The position numbers were made by a program, and so were the translations under genes. Shown piece by piece: positions 60,819-62,164 of a stretch of DNA of 62,164 nt (positions within the stretch are counted from its first letter, which is position 1; every line of letters starts with the position of its first letter). The notes beneath the pieces are model-generated. The model saw only the letters and a program-made list of their open reading frames with translations. It did not search any database and had not been told where the DNA came from. The stretch is from Desulfuromonadales bacterium. GTDB lineage: Bacteria; Desulfobacterota; Desulfuromonadia; Geobacterales; Pseudopelobacteraceae. The DNA is taken from NCBI GenBank assembly GCA_016650295.1, contig JAENWA010000111.1, positions 1-62,164 on the forward strand, written 5' to 3'.

Positions 60819-62164
60819 ATGAAAAAACGGAGTTTTTTTTCCGGACTGCAAGGAAAACTGCTTATCTATTTTCTGCTCATGGCGCTTGTGCCGCTGATAG
60901 TTGTAACAGCGATTTCCTACAAAAAATCCCAGACAGCCCTGGTGGCCATGAGTCAGAATATGCTGGGGGGTATGGCCGACGGCTTGATGGGCAAGCTTGA
61001 TGCCATTATTTCAGCCCGTTACGATGACATCAAGGCATGGGCGGATAACGATGCAATCAGGGAAGGCTTCAAAACAAAAGATTTCAAAGCGGCGCATAAT
61101 TTAATGGCTTCGATTGAACTGTCGTATGATCTATACAAAGAGGTTCTCCTCTTTGACACCACCGGCAACTGCGTCGCCGCCAGCGATACAAACATTTTCA
61201 GTGTTGAAGGATTTCAGAGGAATCAAGCGGAGAAAGAGTGGTTCAAGCGTGCGATGGCCGGACAGATTAACTTCATTGATGTCCATTTTTCTCCAAGCAT
61301 CAAGGAAAATGTCATTGGTTTCTCTGCCCCGGTCATAGATCACAGCGGCAAGATAATAGGCGTGCTTACTACACGTATGCCTTGGAGCTACTTCGAGAAG
61401 ACTGTTATTGAGGAAGGCAAAGACGGAAAGACCGGTTACGCATATCTTATTAACAAAGAAGGTGTAGTGATTGCGCACCCGAAGAAGGAGAATGTATTAA
61501 AAACAAATTACCTCAAGGACGCTGGCAAGAGCATGGCCGAGGTAGCCGGAAAGATGGTCAAGGGAGAGAAGGGAATCGGGCATTATACCATCGGCGGTGT
61601 CGACAAGTTGGCCGGGTTTACTCCTTCCAAAGGAGATGGCCACTTCAAGGGTATGGGGTGGAGTTGTGCCATGGTGATAAATGACTCGGAGATAAACGCC
61701 CCGATCTACAACCTCCGTAACACCATTTTACTGATTATTTCAATTTCTATATTCATTATATCCGTGCTGGCTGTTCTTATCGCCCGATCAATTTCCGTAC
61801 CGATGCTCAGAGGCGTCGCTTTCGCCCAGGCAATTGCCTCCGGTGATATGACAGGTCAGCTTGATGTCAAGTCAAAGGACGAGGTGGGCGATCTCGCCGA
61901 TGCTCTAAATACCATGGTAGAGAACCTGAGTAACATGATCGGAAAAATACGAGGTAGTTCGGGTCAGTTGGCTGCGGCGGCCGTAGAGATTTCCACCAAT
62001 TCCGACCAGTTGACCAGAGCGGCGCACAGCCAGGCGTCGGCCGCCGAAGAGACCTCTGCCACCATGGTGCAGATGGCAGCTTCCATCCAGACAGTGGCAA
62101 ACAACACGGACTCCCTGGCATCGAATACCGACGAGGTGGCTTCTTCCGTACAGGAACTGGGGGC
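60819..62164 (+). CDS. Methyl-accepting chemotaxis protein (partial, runs off the window)
   Basis: The ATG at 60819 (ACAGGGGAATGCA upstream) opens a frame with no stop to the window end, 448 residues so far. TM1 near 14-34 (LLIYFLLMALVPLIVVTAIS), a periplasmic sensor domain of about 265 residues that looks like a dCache fold (LDAIISARYDDIKAWADNDA, GIGHYTIGGVDKLAGFTPSK), TM2 near 301-323 (ILLIISISIFIISVLAVLIA), a HAMP domain (RSISVPMLRGVAFAQAIASG), and the start of the signalling coiled coil with SAAEETSATMVQMAASIQTV. Kinase contact and methylation ends lie beyond the window. It is the receptor of the che cluster. Confidence 0.9.
   Translation, partial: MKKRSFFSGLQGKLLIYFLLMALVPLIVVTAISYKKSQTALVAMSQNMLGGMADGLMGKLDAIISARYDDIKAWADNDAIREGFKTKDFKAAHNLMASIELSYDLYKEVLLFDTTGNCVAASDTNIFSVEGFQRNQAEKEWFKRAMAGQINFIDVHFSPSIKENVIGFSAPVIDHSGKIIGVLTTRMPWSYFEKTVIEEGKDGKTGYAYLINKEGVVIAHPKKENVLKTNYLKDAGKSMAEVAGKMVKGEKGIGHYTIGGVDKLAGFTPSKGDGHFKGMGWSCAMVINDSEINAPIYNLRNTILLIISISIFIISVLAVLIARSISVPMLRGVAFAQAIASGDMTGQLDVKSKDEVGDLADALNTMVENLSNMIGKIRGSSGQLAAAAVEISTNSDQLTRAAHSQASAAEETSATMVQMAASIQTVANNTDSLASNTDEVASSVQELG

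Noticed and set aside
1-62164. CRISPR array or rRNA operon
   Set aside because: No regularly spaced direct repeats of 25-40 bases and no rRNA sequence seen on either strand.

Overview
The window reads as a chromosomal segment of a Desulfuromonadia bacterium (Geobacter/Pelobacter type). The evidence is gene content: an LL-diaminopimelate aminotransferase lysine route (dapL-dapB-dapA-lysA), archaeal-type indolepyruvate:ferredoxin oxidoreductase (iorAB), an MglA/MglB polarity GTPase pair, a PATAN/DUF4388 signalling protein, a GEMM-I riboswitch with the features of the cGAMP-selective subtype, and many high-GC core genes. No species assignment is possible from this sequence alone.

Layout. 1-830: tail of an unknown gene and a helix-hairpin-helix glycosylase-like gene broken by one in-frame TAA. 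0.87-1.93 kb: a REP-like palindrome and a minus-strand BrnA-like/DUF2442/DUF4160 trio. 1.97-10.95 kb: a long minus-strand housekeeping run (NUDIX, release-factor-like hydrolase, mutS2, HNH nuclease, HAD phosphatase, lysA, dapA, dapB, dapL) studded with palindromic repeats, one of which lies inside the mutS2 reading frame. 11.3-12.9 kb: plsC-like, rnhA and a DUF2155 protein. 12.9-15.6 kb: tRNA-Ser, mglA, mglB, a radical SAM/SPASM enzyme and tRNA-Phe, followed by a duplicated tRNA 3' end that looks like an attachment-site scar. 15.9-20 kb: a LysR regulator divergent from an isochorismatase-like/ABM/amidohydrolase operon. 20.75-23.1 kb: iorB-iorA. 23.1-29.8 kb: an AT-richer accessory block with an HD-GHKL (Hsp90-like) protein, a P-loop ATPase, a second DUF4160/DUF2442 pair (here fused to an HTH) and hicAB.

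30-35.3 kb: tsaB, then succinyl-CoA ligase genes, a quinone oxidoreductase and a DUF4337 protein enclosed by two ~190-bp inverted repeat copies. 35.3-36.3 kb: a Tim44-like membrane protein. 36.77-42.56 kb: the most distinctive region: a promoter, a GEMM-I aptamer (A at the ligand-selecting position, predicting 3',3'-cGAMP), a terminator, and six exported envelope genes (COG3014-like lipoprotein, PEGA protein, CsgG/FlgT-like protein, YcfL, LpoB, beta-barrel OMP), closed by a terminator. 42.6-44.06 kb: decayed M4 peptidase, yefM/yoeB-type toxin-antitoxin with a palindromic operator, and an IS4-type transposase remnant. 44.07-50.06 kb: DedA protein, dnaE, accA. 50.2-62.16 kb: signalling block: PATAN protein, a large conserved hypothetical, a hybrid histidine kinase, a sigma-54 activator, two stand-alone receiver proteins, cheA, cheW and a chemoreceptor running off the end.

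Working together: the lysine cluster makes diaminopimelate and lysine; the riboswitch operon probably links a cyclic dinucleotide to envelope/peptidoglycan lipoproteins; the last block is a chemosensory pathway coupled to a sigma-54 two-component pair. Five toxin-antitoxin or TA-like loci mark the accessory segments.
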